Positions 1 through 7,119 of a stretch of 64,000 nucleotides of DNA are shown here, in pieces. Within the stretch, counting starts at the first letter, position 1, and each line of letters opens with the position of its first letter. The DNA comes from an uncultured Pelagibacteraceae bacterium (GTDB lineage: Bacteria > Pseudomonadota > Alphaproteobacteria > Pelagibacterales > Pelagibacteraceae). The position numbers and the translations under genes were made by a program. The stretch covers positions 1 to 64,000 of the forward strand of contig CACOYX010000005.1 in assembly GCA_902631535.1 (NCBI GenBank), given 5' to 3'. The notes below the pieces were generated by a model that saw only the letters and a program-made list of their open reading frames with translations, was not told the DNA's origin and did no database searches.

Positions 1-185
1 ATATTGTTTTGATAAATAACAATATCCAAATATCTTTGAATATTTTTATTTGATAAATTTGCTAAAATTGAGGAATTATTTTCTATTTTTAAAATAGAGA
101 TTATTTTGTCCAACGATTTTGGGTCTAGTTTTTTCTTAATAAGTTTATATTTAAAATCAGATTTATTTTTTAATTTTTTTTTCAT
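1..185 (-). CDS. N-terminal part of an unknown protein, cut by the window edge
   Basis: A minus-strand reading frame opens with ATG at 185 and runs without a stop to base 1, giving about 61 residues. The visible part is very lysine-rich (starts MKKKLKNKSDFKYK) and contains LDPKSLDKI and NIQRYLDIVIY, compatible with a soluble helical protein. I do not recognise the family. A TATAAT hexamer lies at 211-216 in the right orientation, with no convincing -35 box. It could be a chance frame, but length, codon use and position downstream of the tmRNA region in a dense genome make a real gene more likely. Confidence 0.5.
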   Translation of the reverse strand, partial: MKKKLKNKSDFKYKLIKKKLDPKSLDKIISILKIENNSSILANLSNKNIQRYLDIVIYQNN

Positions 186-280
186 TAGTATTATTTTGAC
201 ACTTGATTATACAGATTCAGCAAGTCAGGTTGTATCTTTAAAATTAGCAATATTAATTTAGGAAAGTTGTAAAGATGTAA

Positions 281-312
281 GGGGCTTTCTGTTGCCAGGT
301 GCCCCTGACCCC
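281..312 (-). repeat. 32-base hairpin element, copy A (after the 22-codon ORF)
   Basis: Read on the minus strand this is GGGGTCA, then GGGGC-ACCTGGCAACAGAAA-GCCCC. It matches the element at 463-494 at 30 of 32 positions. The GGGGC and GCCCC arms can form a 5-bp stem around a 15-base loop. The other copy forms the end of the tmRNA coding piece; this one begins 10 bases after the stop codon of a 22-codon ORF, so it would be the 3' end structure of a short mRNA. The sequence after it (TTACATCTTT) is only weakly U-rich, so a role as a plain terminator is uncertain. Confidence 0.8.
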
Positions 313-322
313 AGGTTAAGTT

Positions 323-391
323 TTAACCTAAAAAGTGTTGTGCTATATATATAACAGCAATAAATGCTACAACTGCAGTTGCTGGATCCAT
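323..391 (-). CDS. 22-residue hydrophobic peptide ORF
   Basis: ATG at 391 is preceded by a good Shine-Dalgarno site (AAAAGGAG, AGGAG core at 397-401, 5-base spacing), and the frame closes with TAA at 323. The product starts MDPATAVV and ends YIAQHFLG, with one hydrophobic stretch long enough to cross a membrane. Two TATAAT boxes lie upstream on the same strand (410-415 and 427-432). The stop is followed after 10 bases by a copy of the tmRNA terminal hairpin. The ORF is very short, so the evidence is the ribosome site, promoter and 3' structure together. I do not know the family. Confidence 0.55.
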   Translation of the reverse strand: MDPATAVVAFIAVIYIAQHFLG

Positions 392-426
392 ATTTTCTCC
401 TTTTGATTCATTATAACAATTAATTA

Positions 427-454
427 ATTATACTACTTTTAAATAACCTTTTAA
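427..454 (-). promoter_or_regulatory. Putative promoter of the 22-codon ORF
   Basis: On the minus strand a TTAAAA -35-like box (449-454) and a perfect TATAAT -10 box (427-432) are 16 bases apart, predicting a start near 420. A second TATAAT at 410-415 would start transcription almost at the Shine-Dalgarno site. The promoter sits just downstream of the tmRNA coding piece, so the short ORF could have its own transcript or be read through from ssrA. Confidence 0.45.
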
Positions 455-462
455 AACTTTAA

Positions 463-494
463 GGGGCGTTCTGTTGCCAGGTGCCCCGGACCCC
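463..494 (-). repeat. 32-base hairpin element, copy B (end of tmRNA coding piece)
   Basis: Minus-strand sequence GGGGTCC followed by GGGGC-ACCTGGCAACAGAAC-GCCCC. From memory, an ACCTGGCAACAGAA loop closed by a GC-rich stem is a conserved part near the end of alphaproteobacterial tmRNA coding pieces. It differs from copy A (281-312) only at 468 and 488; both differences are C here and A in the other copy on the minus strand. Confidence 0.85.
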
Positions 495-720
495 GTTACT
501 TAATTAACAAAGTTAATTAAGCTGCAAGTGCGTAACTTTCGTTAGCATTTGTAAATTGGCCCGTAACGTCGGAACCATCTCGTACGAAAGAATAGCCTTT
601 AGACATCCGTCGATCCTAATTCACCCCCATAAGTTGCAAATGGTGGAGGTGGTGGGTACTGCCCCCACGTCCGTAATGTTTATTACGAAATTCGTTTATC
701 GTCATAGTTGGAAAACCAAC
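463..720 (-). ncRNA. ssrA: Transfer-messenger RNA, circularly permuted two-piece form
   Basis: On the minus strand the acceptor piece comes first (about 720-641): a GTTGG-TTTT-CCAAC hairpin, a T arm (GTGGG, 7-base loop, CCCAC) and the 3' end CACCTCC-ACCA. A 12-base spacer (640-629) separates it from the 5' end of the coding piece, GGGGGTGAATTAGGATCGACGG, starting at 628. GGGGGTG pairs over 7 bp with CACCTCC and includes the G3-U70 wobble that specifies alanine charging. The tag ORF reads ANESYALAA then TAA (546-517), followed by a 9-bp stem TTAATTAAC/GTTAATTAA and the conserved terminal element. This gene order is the one known from alphaproteobacteria. Function: rescue of stalled ribosomes and tagging of the nascent chain for degradation. 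The exact outer ends are inferred. Confidence 0.93.
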
Positions 721-726
721 GCTATT

Positions 727-754
727 AATATAAAACTCTTAGTCAGAGATTCAA
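727..754 (-). promoter_or_regulatory. Promoter of tmRNA
   Basis: Minus-strand boxes TTGAAT (749-754) and TATATT (727-732) are 16 bases apart, placing the start near 720, right at the first hairpin of the acceptor piece. On the opposite strand TATAAA (729-734) overlaps the same AT-rich core and could act as the -10 of thyX, so the two divergent genes may share one melting region. Confidence 0.6.
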
Positions 755-767
755 TAATTATTTCTAA

Positions 768-1715
768 ATGAAACTTACATCAGAACAAAAGCAAGAGATT
801 GCAGATCAACAGGCTCAAAAAAACTCTACAAAAAGAGTTACATCATCAGAGCTAGAGAAAATACTATATGAGGCTTTACCTGTTTTAGACCACGGATTCG
901 TAAGAGTAGTTGATTACATGGGAGATGACAGTTCTATAGTTCAGTCTGCAAGAGTATCTTACGGAAAAGGAACAAAGAAAGTTTCCACAGATGAGGGTTT
1001 AATAAAATATTTAATGAGACATTGGCATTCTACACCTTTTGAAATGTGTGAGATAAAATACCATGTTAAACTGCCAATATTTATTGCACGACAATGGATT
1101 AGACATAGAACAGCAAATGTAAATGAGTACTCAGCAAGATATTCTATTCTAGATAAAGAGTTTTATATACCAGCTAAGGACCAATTATCAGCTCAATCAA
1201 CATCTAATAGACAAGGTAGAGGGGACTTAATAACAGGTGACCAAGCTGATGAAGTTTTAAAGATCCTAAAAGATGACGCTACAAGAACTTATAATAATTA
1301 TGAAAAAATGCTAAACGAAAGATTTGATGGAAGCACTATAGATGAAGGTAAATCCGGTCTTGCTAGAGAGTTAGCAAGAATGAACCTTACTTTAAATTCT
1401 TACACTCAATGGTATTGGAAAACAGATTTATTAAATTTACTAAACTTTTTGTTTTTAAGAGCTGACAGTCATGCGCAATATGAAATAAGAGTGTATGCAG
1501 AGACAATGTTAGACACTGTAAAAAAGTGGGTACCGATAACCCATGCAGCATTTTTAGATTATAGAGTAGGTGCTGTTCATGTATCTGCTAAAGGTAAAAA
1601 AGTAATTCAGCAAATGGCCAAAGGTGAAAATGTTAGTCTTGAAAAATCAGGTCTTTCAAAGAGAGAATGGAATGAACTTATGATGTCTTTTGATTTTAAA
1701 GAAAAGATTGTTTAA
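768..1715 (+). CDS. thyX: FAD-dependent thymidylate synthase ThyX
   Basis: Makes dTMP from dUMP using methylene-tetrahydrofolate, with FAD and NADPH as reductants. The 315-residue product carries the ThyX signature [13 protein letters not shown] at about residues 112-124 (family pattern RHR-x7-S) and the HSTPFE motif near 87-92. It replaces the unrelated ThyA. The start ATG at 768 has no clear Shine-Dalgarno sequence. The gene is divergent from ssrA and its 3' end overlaps the convergent mrp gene by 20 bases. At 315 residues it is on the long side for the family because of N- and C-terminal extensions. Confidence 0.96.
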   Translation: MKLTSEQKQEIADQQAQKNSTKRVTSSELEKILYEALPVLDHGFVRVVDYMGDDSSIVQSARVSYGKGTKKVSTDEGLIKYLMRHWHSTPFEMCEIKYHVKLPIFIARQWIRHRTANVNEYSARYSILDKEFYIPAKDQLSAQSTSNRQGRGDLITGDQADEVLKILKDDATRTYNNYEKMLNERFDGSTIDEGKSGLARELARMNLTLNSYTQWYWKTDLLNLLNFLFLRADSHAQYEIRVYAETMLDTVKKWVPITHAAFLDYRVGAVHVSAKGKKVIQQMAKGENVSLEKSGLSKREWNELMMSFDFKEKIV

Positions 1716-2490
1716 TTTTTTCAGCAATATTTTTAAATAATTTTGAAACTTCATGGTTAGGATTTGAGTAGGTTAATGGTTCACCTATATCAGCTGAGTT
1801 TCTTAAATCTTGATGAATAGGCAAGTGTCCTAAAAATTCTTTATTGAATTCTTTTGCAGTTTTTTCTACCCCACTTTCTCCAAAAATTTTGTATTCTTTT
1901 CCGTCGTCGCCTTTAAAAAAACTCATATTATCAATTAAGCCTAAAATTTTTACACCTGTTTTATCAAACATTTGAATTCCTCGCTTTACATCTAATAACG
2001 CTAAGTCCTGTGGAGTTGATACAATTACTGCTCCATCTACTTTAACTTGCTGAGCAAAAGTTAATTGTGTGTCACCAGTACCAGGGGGCATATCAACTAT
2101 AATTACATCTCTATCTTTCCACAAAACTTTTTGTGTCATTGTTTTTATAGCACTAATAACCATTGGACCTCTCCAAATCATTGGCGTTTGTTCATCTACC
2201 AAAAATCCCATAGACATACATTGGGCTTTATATTTTTCTAACGGGACCATAGCTTTACCATCTTCACTTTTTGGTTTTTCGTTTAAATTTAATAATTTAG
2301 GTAGAGAAGGTCCGTAAACGTCAGCATCTAATATTCCAATTTTTAATCCTAAATTTTGCAGAGAGAAAGCAAGATTGATTGCAACAGTCGATTTTCCAAC
2401 ACCCCCTTTAGCGCTGGAGACTAATATAACAAATTTAGTTCCATTGATTGGAGTTTTAACAAATTGTTTTGGCGGAGGTTTTTGGCTCAT
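1696..2490 (-). CDS. mrp: Mrp/NBP35-family P-loop ATPase lacking the CxxC motif
   Basis: Mrp (ApbC) proteins are cytoplasmic ATPases that carry and deliver Fe-S clusters. The 264-residue product has the deviant Walker A motif SAKGGVGKS (26-34), DADVYGPS (55-62) and DMPPGTGD (133-140), all typical. Two things are unusual: there is no N-terminal DUF59/MIP18 domain, only about 20 residues before the ATPase core, and where family members have NMS-x3-CPxC the sequence reads [17 protein letters not shown] (188-204). The only cysteine in the protein is C91. The fold assignment is secure; cluster binding through the usual cysteines looks lost. Confidence 0.93.
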   Translation of the reverse strand: MSQKPPPKQFVKTPINGTKFVILVSSAKGGVGKSTVAINLAFSLQNLGLKIGILDADVYGPSLPKLLNLNEKPKSEDGKAMVPLEKYKAQCMSMGFLVDEQTPMIWRGPMVISAIKTMTQKVLWKDRDVIIVDMPPGTGDTQLTFAQQVKVDGAVIVSTPQDLALLDVKRGIQMFDKTGVKILGLIDNMSFFKGDDGKEYKIFGESGVEKTAKEFNKEFLGHLPIHQDLRNSADIGEPLTYSNPNHEVSKLFKNIAEKIKQSFL

Positions 2491-2538
2491 CTTTTTAGTA
2501 TATTAAACAATTTAGACATAATAACGCTCCTACATAAC

Positions 2539-2568
2539 TTGTTTTTAGAGCAAAAGTCACTATATAAA
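2539..2568 (+). promoter_or_regulatory. Promoter placing hflK on a near-leaderless transcript
   Basis: TTGTTT (2539-2544) and TATATA (2561-2566), or the overlapping TATAAA (2563-2568), form a plausible sigma-70 promoter. The -10 box ends 5-7 bases before the hflK ATG at 2574, so transcription would begin at or next to the start codon. No Shine-Dalgarno site is present. Confidence 0.5.
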
Positions 2569-2573
2569 GTGTC

Positions 2574-3686
2574 ATGAGTTTCAAGGATAAAATTTTTAAA
2601 AATCAATCTCCCTGGGGAGCGCCTCCAGGTGGCGGGGGACGTATGCCTGGTGGAAATGGATCAGGTTCAAGACAAGATCCACCAAATCTTGATGACATTA
2701 TCAAAAATTTTCAAAAAACAATTAACAAATTCTCAGGAGGTAAGTCTGGAGGTTCAAGGCCAATAGTAATTGGTCTGTTAATTATTTTAGGACTCTATGT
2801 AGCAAGCGGCCTTTATAGAGTGCTACCAGATGAGCAAGGCGTAGTTTTAAGGTTTGGAAAATTTGTAAATACAACTCAACCGGGCTTGCACTATCATTTA
2901 CCTATGCCAATAGAAAGAGTTTTAACACCTAAGGTTACAAAGGTTAATCGAGTTGATGTTGGTTTTAGACCTGCTAGCGATAGTGGAAGATCCTCTGGAG
3001 TTGGAAACGTTCCTGAAGAGAGCTTGATGTTAACAGGAGATGAAAATATAGTTGATATTAATTATTCAGTGTTTTGGGTTATAAAGGATGCTGGTAAATT
3101 TTTATTCAACATCCAGAGTCCAGTTGAAACAGTTAAAGCTACTTCCGAAACAGCAATGAGAGAAGTTATTGCTAAAAATAATATTCAAACAATTTTGACA
3201 GAGGGAAGAGCAAACATCGAAGTTGAGGTGCAAGAGATTACTCAAATGATTTTAGACGAGTACGAGTCAGGTATTCAAATTACACAAGTACAAACCCAAC
3301 AAGCTGACCCACCTGAACAAGTAATTGATGCGTTCAGAGATGTACAGGCAGCAAGAGCAGATAGAGAAAGATCTAAAAATGAGGCTGAAGCTTATGCTAA
3401 TGATGTTATTCCTAGAGCGCGAGGTGAAGCTGAACAAGTTTTACAGCAGGCTGAAGCTTATAAAAAAGAAGTAGTAGCAAAAGCAGAGGGAGAGGCTAGT
3501 AGATTTTTAGCGATATACAATGAGTATAAAAATGCAAAACAAGTAACTCAGGAAAGAATGTATTTAGAAACAATGGAAAAAGTTTTGGCTGATATTGATA
3601 AGGTAATTATAGATAAAGAGTCAGGATCAGGTGTGGTTCCTTATTTACCTTTACCTGAATTAAAAAAATCAGGAGGAAATAATTAA
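2574..3686 (+). CDS. hflK: HflK, membrane protease-regulating SPFH protein
   Basis: HflK forms the HflKC complex on the periplasmic side of the inner membrane, which surrounds and modulates the FtsH protease. The 370-residue product has a glycine/proline-rich N-terminus (about 1-60), one membrane segment at about 63-80, then the SPFH/prohibitin domain beginning near LPDEQGVVLRFGKF and a long charged coiled-coil C-terminal half. Length and layout are as usual. Its stop overlaps the hflC start by one base (TAATG), indicating translational coupling. Confidence 0.95.
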   Translation: MSFKDKIFKNQSPWGAPPGGGGRMPGGNGSGSRQDPPNLDDIIKNFQKTINKFSGGKSGGSRPIVIGLLIILGLYVASGLYRVLPDEQGVVLRFGKFVNTTQPGLHYHLPMPIERVLTPKVTKVNRVDVGFRPASDSGRSSGVGNVPEESLMLTGDENIVDINYSVFWVIKDAGKFLFNIQSPVETVKATSETAMREVIAKNNIQTILTEGRANIEVEVQEITQMILDEYESGIQITQVQTQQADPPEQVIDAFRDVQAARADRERSKNEAEAYANDVIPRARGEAEQVLQQAEAYKKEVVAKAEGEASRFLAIYNEYKNAKQVTQERMYLETMEKVLADIDKVIIDKESGSGVVPYLPLPELKKSGGNN

Positions 3687-4561
3687 TGAAAGGCGTTAAA
3701 TTCATTATTCCAGTAATAGTATTAATTGTAGTTGTAGTATTTCAATCTTTGTTTATCGTTCAAGAAATCAGTCAAGCAATCGTTCTTCAATTTGGTGATC
3801 CTAAAAAAATTGTTACTAAAGCTGGATTGAATTTCAAATTACCATTCATACAAAACGTAGTTTTCTTAGATAAAAGAATTTTAAATCTGGATAATGACCC
3901 GGAAGAAGTAATTGCTGCCGATCAGAAGCGTTTAATTGTAGATGCAATCGCTAGGTTTAAGATTGTCGATCCTTTAAAATTTTATATTTCAGTTGGAAAT
4001 GAAAGAGTTGCAAGATCAAGACTTTCAACAATTATTAATTCAAGAATTAGGGGTGTGTTAGGTAAACAAGAACTAGCAACACTTTTATCAACTGATAGAA
4101 CTAAACAGATGTCAATAATTCAAAATGATGTAAACACTGAAGCTCAAAACTTTGGAATCGAAATAGTTGATGTAAGAATCAAAAGAGCAGACTTACCGCC
4201 GGCAAATAGTGAAGCAATTTATAAAAGAATGCAGACTGAAAGAGAAAGGGAAGCAAAAGAGTTTAGAGCGCAAGGTGCAGAGATTGCTCAGAAAATTAGA
4301 TCAACAGCAGATAAAGATGTGACTGTTATTTTAGCTCAGGCTAATAAAAAATCCGAAATCATGAAGGGTGAAGGTGATGGAGAAAGAAACAAAATTTTCG
4401 CCAATGCGTTTGGAAGAGATCCTCAATTTTTTGCATTTTATAGGGCAATGCAAGCTTATGAAAAGGCTTTGATAGGTGGAGAGACTTCTCTTGTACTATC
4501 TCCTGATAGTGAATTTTTTAAATTTTTTGGTAAGTCTATTAAACCAAATATTAAAAGATAA
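3686..4561 (+). CDS. hflC: HflC, partner of HflK
   Basis: Second subunit of the HflKC complex. The 291-residue product starts with one membrane segment (about 5-24), followed by the SPFH domain (VVFQSLFIVQEISQAIVLQF) and a coiled-coil region with RMQTEREREAKEFRAQG typical of HflC. The ATG overlaps the hflK stop. The next gene starts 12 bases later, so hflK, hflC, the DUF2065 gene, degP and miaA probably form one operon, an order also seen around hflKC in other proteobacteria. Confidence 0.95.
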   Translation: MKGVKFIIPVIVLIVVVVFQSLFIVQEISQAIVLQFGDPKKIVTKAGLNFKLPFIQNVVFLDKRILNLDNDPEEVIAADQKRLIVDAIARFKIVDPLKFYISVGNERVARSRLSTIINSRIRGVLGKQELATLLSTDRTKQMSIIQNDVNTEAQNFGIEIVDVRIKRADLPPANSEAIYKRMQTEREREAKEFRAQGAEIAQKIRSTADKDVTVILAQANKKSEIMKGEGDGERNKIFANAFGRDPQFFAFYRAMQAYEKALIGGETSLVLSPDSEFFKFFGKSIKPNIKR

Positions 4562-4573
4562 ACGAATAACTCT

Positions 4574-4759
4574 GTGAAAGAGCTAATTACTGCGATCGGA
4601 CTGCTTTTTTTTATAGAGGGACTTTTCCTTGCCATTTTCCCGTCAAGAATCAAAAATATGCTTGAAATCATTAAGAATACATCAGAAAAAAAATTGAGAT
4701 CATTCGGATTGTTTTTTTTGATTATCGGCTTTTTAATAATTTGGTATATAAAAAATTAG
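4574..4759 (+). CDS. Small membrane protein, DUF2065 (YjeT) family
   Basis: A 61-residue product with GTG start and two membrane segments (about 2-22 and 43-59), matching DUF2065/YjeT in length and in the motif LFLAIFPSRIKNM between the segments. In E. coli yjeT also lies next to hflC, which supports the call. Function is not known. Its TAG stop is directly followed by the degP ATG. Confidence 0.85.
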   Translation: MKELITAIGLLFFIEGLFLAIFPSRIKNMLEIIKNTSEKKLRSFGLFFLIIGFLIIWYIKN

Positions 4760-6163
4760 ATGAGATATTTTAAAAAATTATTTTTCATATTGGTAGTTTT
4801 AAATTTTTCAATAGTTCAAGCCAAATCTGTTCCAAGTTCTTTTGCTGATTTAGCAGAAAAATTGATGCCGTCAGTAGTCAATATTTCAACTACTCAAACT
4901 GTAAAAACAACAACTAATCAATTTCCTTTTCAGTTTCCTCCCGGTTCACCTTTTGGTGAAATGTTTAAAGATTTTGATAGACCTACGGAGAGAAAAGCTT
5001 CATCTTTAGGTTCTGGTTTTATAATCAAAGAAGATGGAGTCGTAATCACAAATAATCATGTTATTGCTAATGCTGAGGATATTTTAATACGAGTTGGTGA
5101 CAAAGAATATAGTGCAGAAGTCATAGGAGCAGACCCTTATATGGATCTTGCAGTTTTAAAAATGAAAACGAAAGATAAATTTAAACCTGTAAGTTTTGGA
5201 GACTCGAATAAAGCAAGAGTGGGCGACTGGGTTGTAGCTATTGGTAACCCTTTTGGTTTAGGTGGGACAGTAACGTCTGGAATAATCTCAGCAAGAAACA
5301 GACAAATTGGTTTAACACGATATGAGGATTTTATTCAAACTGATGCATCAATTAATCAAGGTAATTCTGGCGGACCATTGTTTAATCTTAAAGGAGAAGT
5401 AATCGGTGTTAACACCGCAATTATAGCTCCAGGTCAATCAGGATCAATTGGTATCGGTTTTGCGATTCCAGCCAATGCTGCTTCTAATGTAATTGATCAA
5501 TTAATAAAATTTGGTGAAACAAAAAGAGGATGGTTAGGAGTAAGAATTCAAGAAGTAACAAAAGAAATAGCAGATGTTGAAAAACTAAAAAAACCAGAAG
5601 GAGCTCTCGTCGCAAGCGTAGGACAAGGTAGTCCAGCAGAAAAAGCAGGAATTAAAGCAGGCGATATTATTTTAGAATTTGATGGAAAAAAAATAAATAC
5701 AATGAAAAAACTTCCAAATGTTGTTGCAAGTACTGAAGTAGGAAAAAGTGTTGAGCTTAAAGTTTGGAGAAATAAAAAATTAATCTCAAAAAGATTAACT
5801 TTAGGTAGACTTGAAACATCAGAAGAATTTAAAGAAACAAAACCAAAAATTGTCAAAAAGGACGTAGATATTCAAAGTTTAAAAATTGCAGTAAGAGATT
5901 TAAATGAACAGGATGTTACTAAAAGAAACTTAAACAAGAAAACTAAAGGAGTTGTAATAACTGAAATTTCAAATCGAAGCCCTTTGGCGAATCTTCTAAA
6001 TGTAAATGACATAATCATAGAAGTTCAAAAAACTTCAGTAAAAAATTCTTCTGACTTGAATAAAATTGTAAATAATATTTTCAAAAAAGGTGAAAAAACT
6101 TTATTATTGACTATTATTAATAATAATAATCGAAGAAGATACCTTGGTGTAAAGATAAACTAA
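4760..6163 (+). CDS. degP: Periplasmic serine endoprotease, DegP/HtrA family
   Basis: Degrades or refolds damaged envelope proteins. The 467-residue product has a signal peptide (about 1-21, cleavage near VQA-K), a trypsin-like domain with catalytic H100 (NNHVIAN), D129 (YMDLAVLK) and S203 (GNSGGP), and two PDZ domains (about 255-350 and 370-467). The order and length match the Do/DegQ type. It lies directly after the hflKC-DUF2065 genes, so membrane and periplasmic quality control are co-transcribed. Whether it is DegP or DegQ in function cannot be told. Confidence 0.94.
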   Translation: MRYFKKLFFILVVLNFSIVQAKSVPSSFADLAEKLMPSVVNISTTQTVKTTTNQFPFQFPPGSPFGEMFKDFDRPTERKASSLGSGFIIKEDGVVITNNHVIANAEDILIRVGDKEYSAEVIGADPYMDLAVLKMKTKDKFKPVSFGDSNKARVGDWVVAIGNPFGLGGTVTSGIISARNRQIGLTRYEDFIQTDASINQGNSGGPLFNLKGEVIGVNTAIIAPGQSGSIGIGFAIPANAASNVIDQLIKFGETKRGWLGVRIQEVTKEIADVEKLKKPEGALVASVGQGSPAEKAGIKAGDIILEFDGKKINTMKKLPNVVASTEVGKSVELKVWRNKKLISKRLTLGRLETSEEFKETKPKIVKKDVDIQSLKIAVRDLNEQDVTKRNLNKKTKGVVITEISNRSPLANLLNVNDIIIEVQKTSVKNSSDLNKIVNNIFKKGEKTLLLTIINNNNRRRYLGVKIN

Positions 6164-6164
6164 T

Positions 6165-7082
6165 TTGCCAAAAAAAATAATTCTTTTAGCAGGACCTACA
6201 GCTTCAGGAAAATCAAAATTAGCTATTCATTTAGCAAAAAAAATAAACGGAGAAATTCTAAATGCAGATAGTATGCAAATTTATAAAGAATTTTCTATTT
6301 TATCCTCAAGGCCAAAAAAATCTGAAATAAAAAAAATTAAACATCATTTGTACGGCATAGTTTCAGTTAAAAGATATTTCTCAGCAGGTGATTGGCTCAA
6401 AGAGGCAAAAAAAAAAATAAATTTATGTTTAAAGAATAAAAAAATTCCAATTATTGTTGGGGGAACTGGTCTTTATTTTAATACTATTACAAAAGGAATA
6501 AGTAAAATTCCAGATATAGATATTAAAACAAGAAAAAATGTGAGAGTTTTATTTAAGAAACTTGGCTCAAAAAAGTTTTATGAAAAACTTTTAGAATTAG
6601 ATCCTAAAGTTAAAAATAGAATTAATCCAAAAGACTCCCAAAGGATGCAAAGAGCTTATGAAGTTAAATTTAAAACTGAAAAGTCTTTATTTGACTGGTT
6701 TGCAAAAACGAAATCAGATTTTTTAGATTTCGATTTAAGAAAGGTTTTTATTGACATCCCAAGAATGGATCTACTTTCAAATATTTCAAAAAGAACAGAA
6801 CTTATGTTTAAAGAAAATTGCTTAAAAGAGGTTAAAAAATTTAACACTATGAGGCTGAATAAAAGTCTATCAGCCAATAAATTGATAGGAGTTCAAGAAA
6901 TTAATCAATTTATTAAAGAAAGTATCTCCTTAGACGAATGTAAAGATCTTATCAATATTAAGACAAGACAGTACGCAAAAAGACAAAATACATGGGCTCG
7001 GGGACATATGAAGAATTGGAACAAGCTATATTCTAAAAATTTCTCTATTCTCATAAAAAAAACATTAAAAGTCATCAGCTAA
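6165..7082 (+). CDS. miaA: tRNA dimethylallyltransferase MiaA
   Basis: Transfers a dimethylallyl group to A37 of tRNAs reading codons that start with U. The 305-residue product begins with the P-loop GPTASGKS (about 9-16), then NADSMQIYKE, and VGGTGLYFN, all conserved in MiaA; RQYAKRQNTWAR near the C-terminus is also typical. The start is TTG at 6165, two bases after the degP stop; no in-frame ATG precedes the P-loop. Confidence 0.95.
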   Translation: MPKKIILLAGPTASGKSKLAIHLAKKINGEILNADSMQIYKEFSILSSRPKKSEIKKIKHHLYGIVSVKRYFSAGDWLKEAKKKINLCLKNKKIPIIVGGTGLYFNTITKGISKIPDIDIKTRKNVRVLFKKLGSKKFYEKLLELDPKVKNRINPKDSQRMQRAYEVKFKTEKSLFDWFAKTKSDFLDFDLRKVFIDIPRMDLLSNISKRTELMFKENCLKEVKKFNTMRLNKSLSANKLIGVQEINQFIKESISLDECKDLINIKTRQYAKRQNTWARGHMKNWNKLYSKNFSILIKKTLKVIS

Positions 7083-7085
7083 AAC

Positions 7086-7113
7086 TTGACGGTTGGTATT
7101 TCTAGGCTAGATT
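7086..7113 (+). promoter_or_regulatory. Promoter of the ilv genes, likely leaderless start
   Basis: TTGACG (7086-7091) and TAGATT (7108-7113) with 16-base spacing. The -10 box ends six bases before the ilvB ATG at 7120, so the transcript would start at the start codon itself. There is no Shine-Dalgarno sequence and no attenuator-like leader peptide. Confidence 0.55.
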
Positions 7114-7119
7114 GTATGA

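Noticed and set aside
186-280. Promoter with TTGACA at 197-202 on the plus strand
   Set aside because: The nearest TATA-like hexamer is only six bases away and no plus-strand gene follows before the minus-strand units, so the match is probably chance.
501-519. TTAATTAAC/GTTAATTAA palindrome as an operator
   Set aside because: It lies right after the tag stop codon of the tmRNA, where a helix is expected, so it is better explained as part of the RNA fold.
641-720. A stand-alone tRNA gene ending in CCA on the minus strand
   Set aside because: The acceptor stem pairs with GGGGGTG at 628-622 in the tmRNA coding piece and there is no anticodon arm, so this is the acceptor half of the permuted tmRNA.
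556-771. A 71-codon plus-strand reading frame
   Set aside because: It runs antisense through the tmRNA gene, whose acceptor stem, T arm, CCA end, tag and conserved termini are all present on the minus strand. The frame is a by-product of the GC-richer RNA gene.
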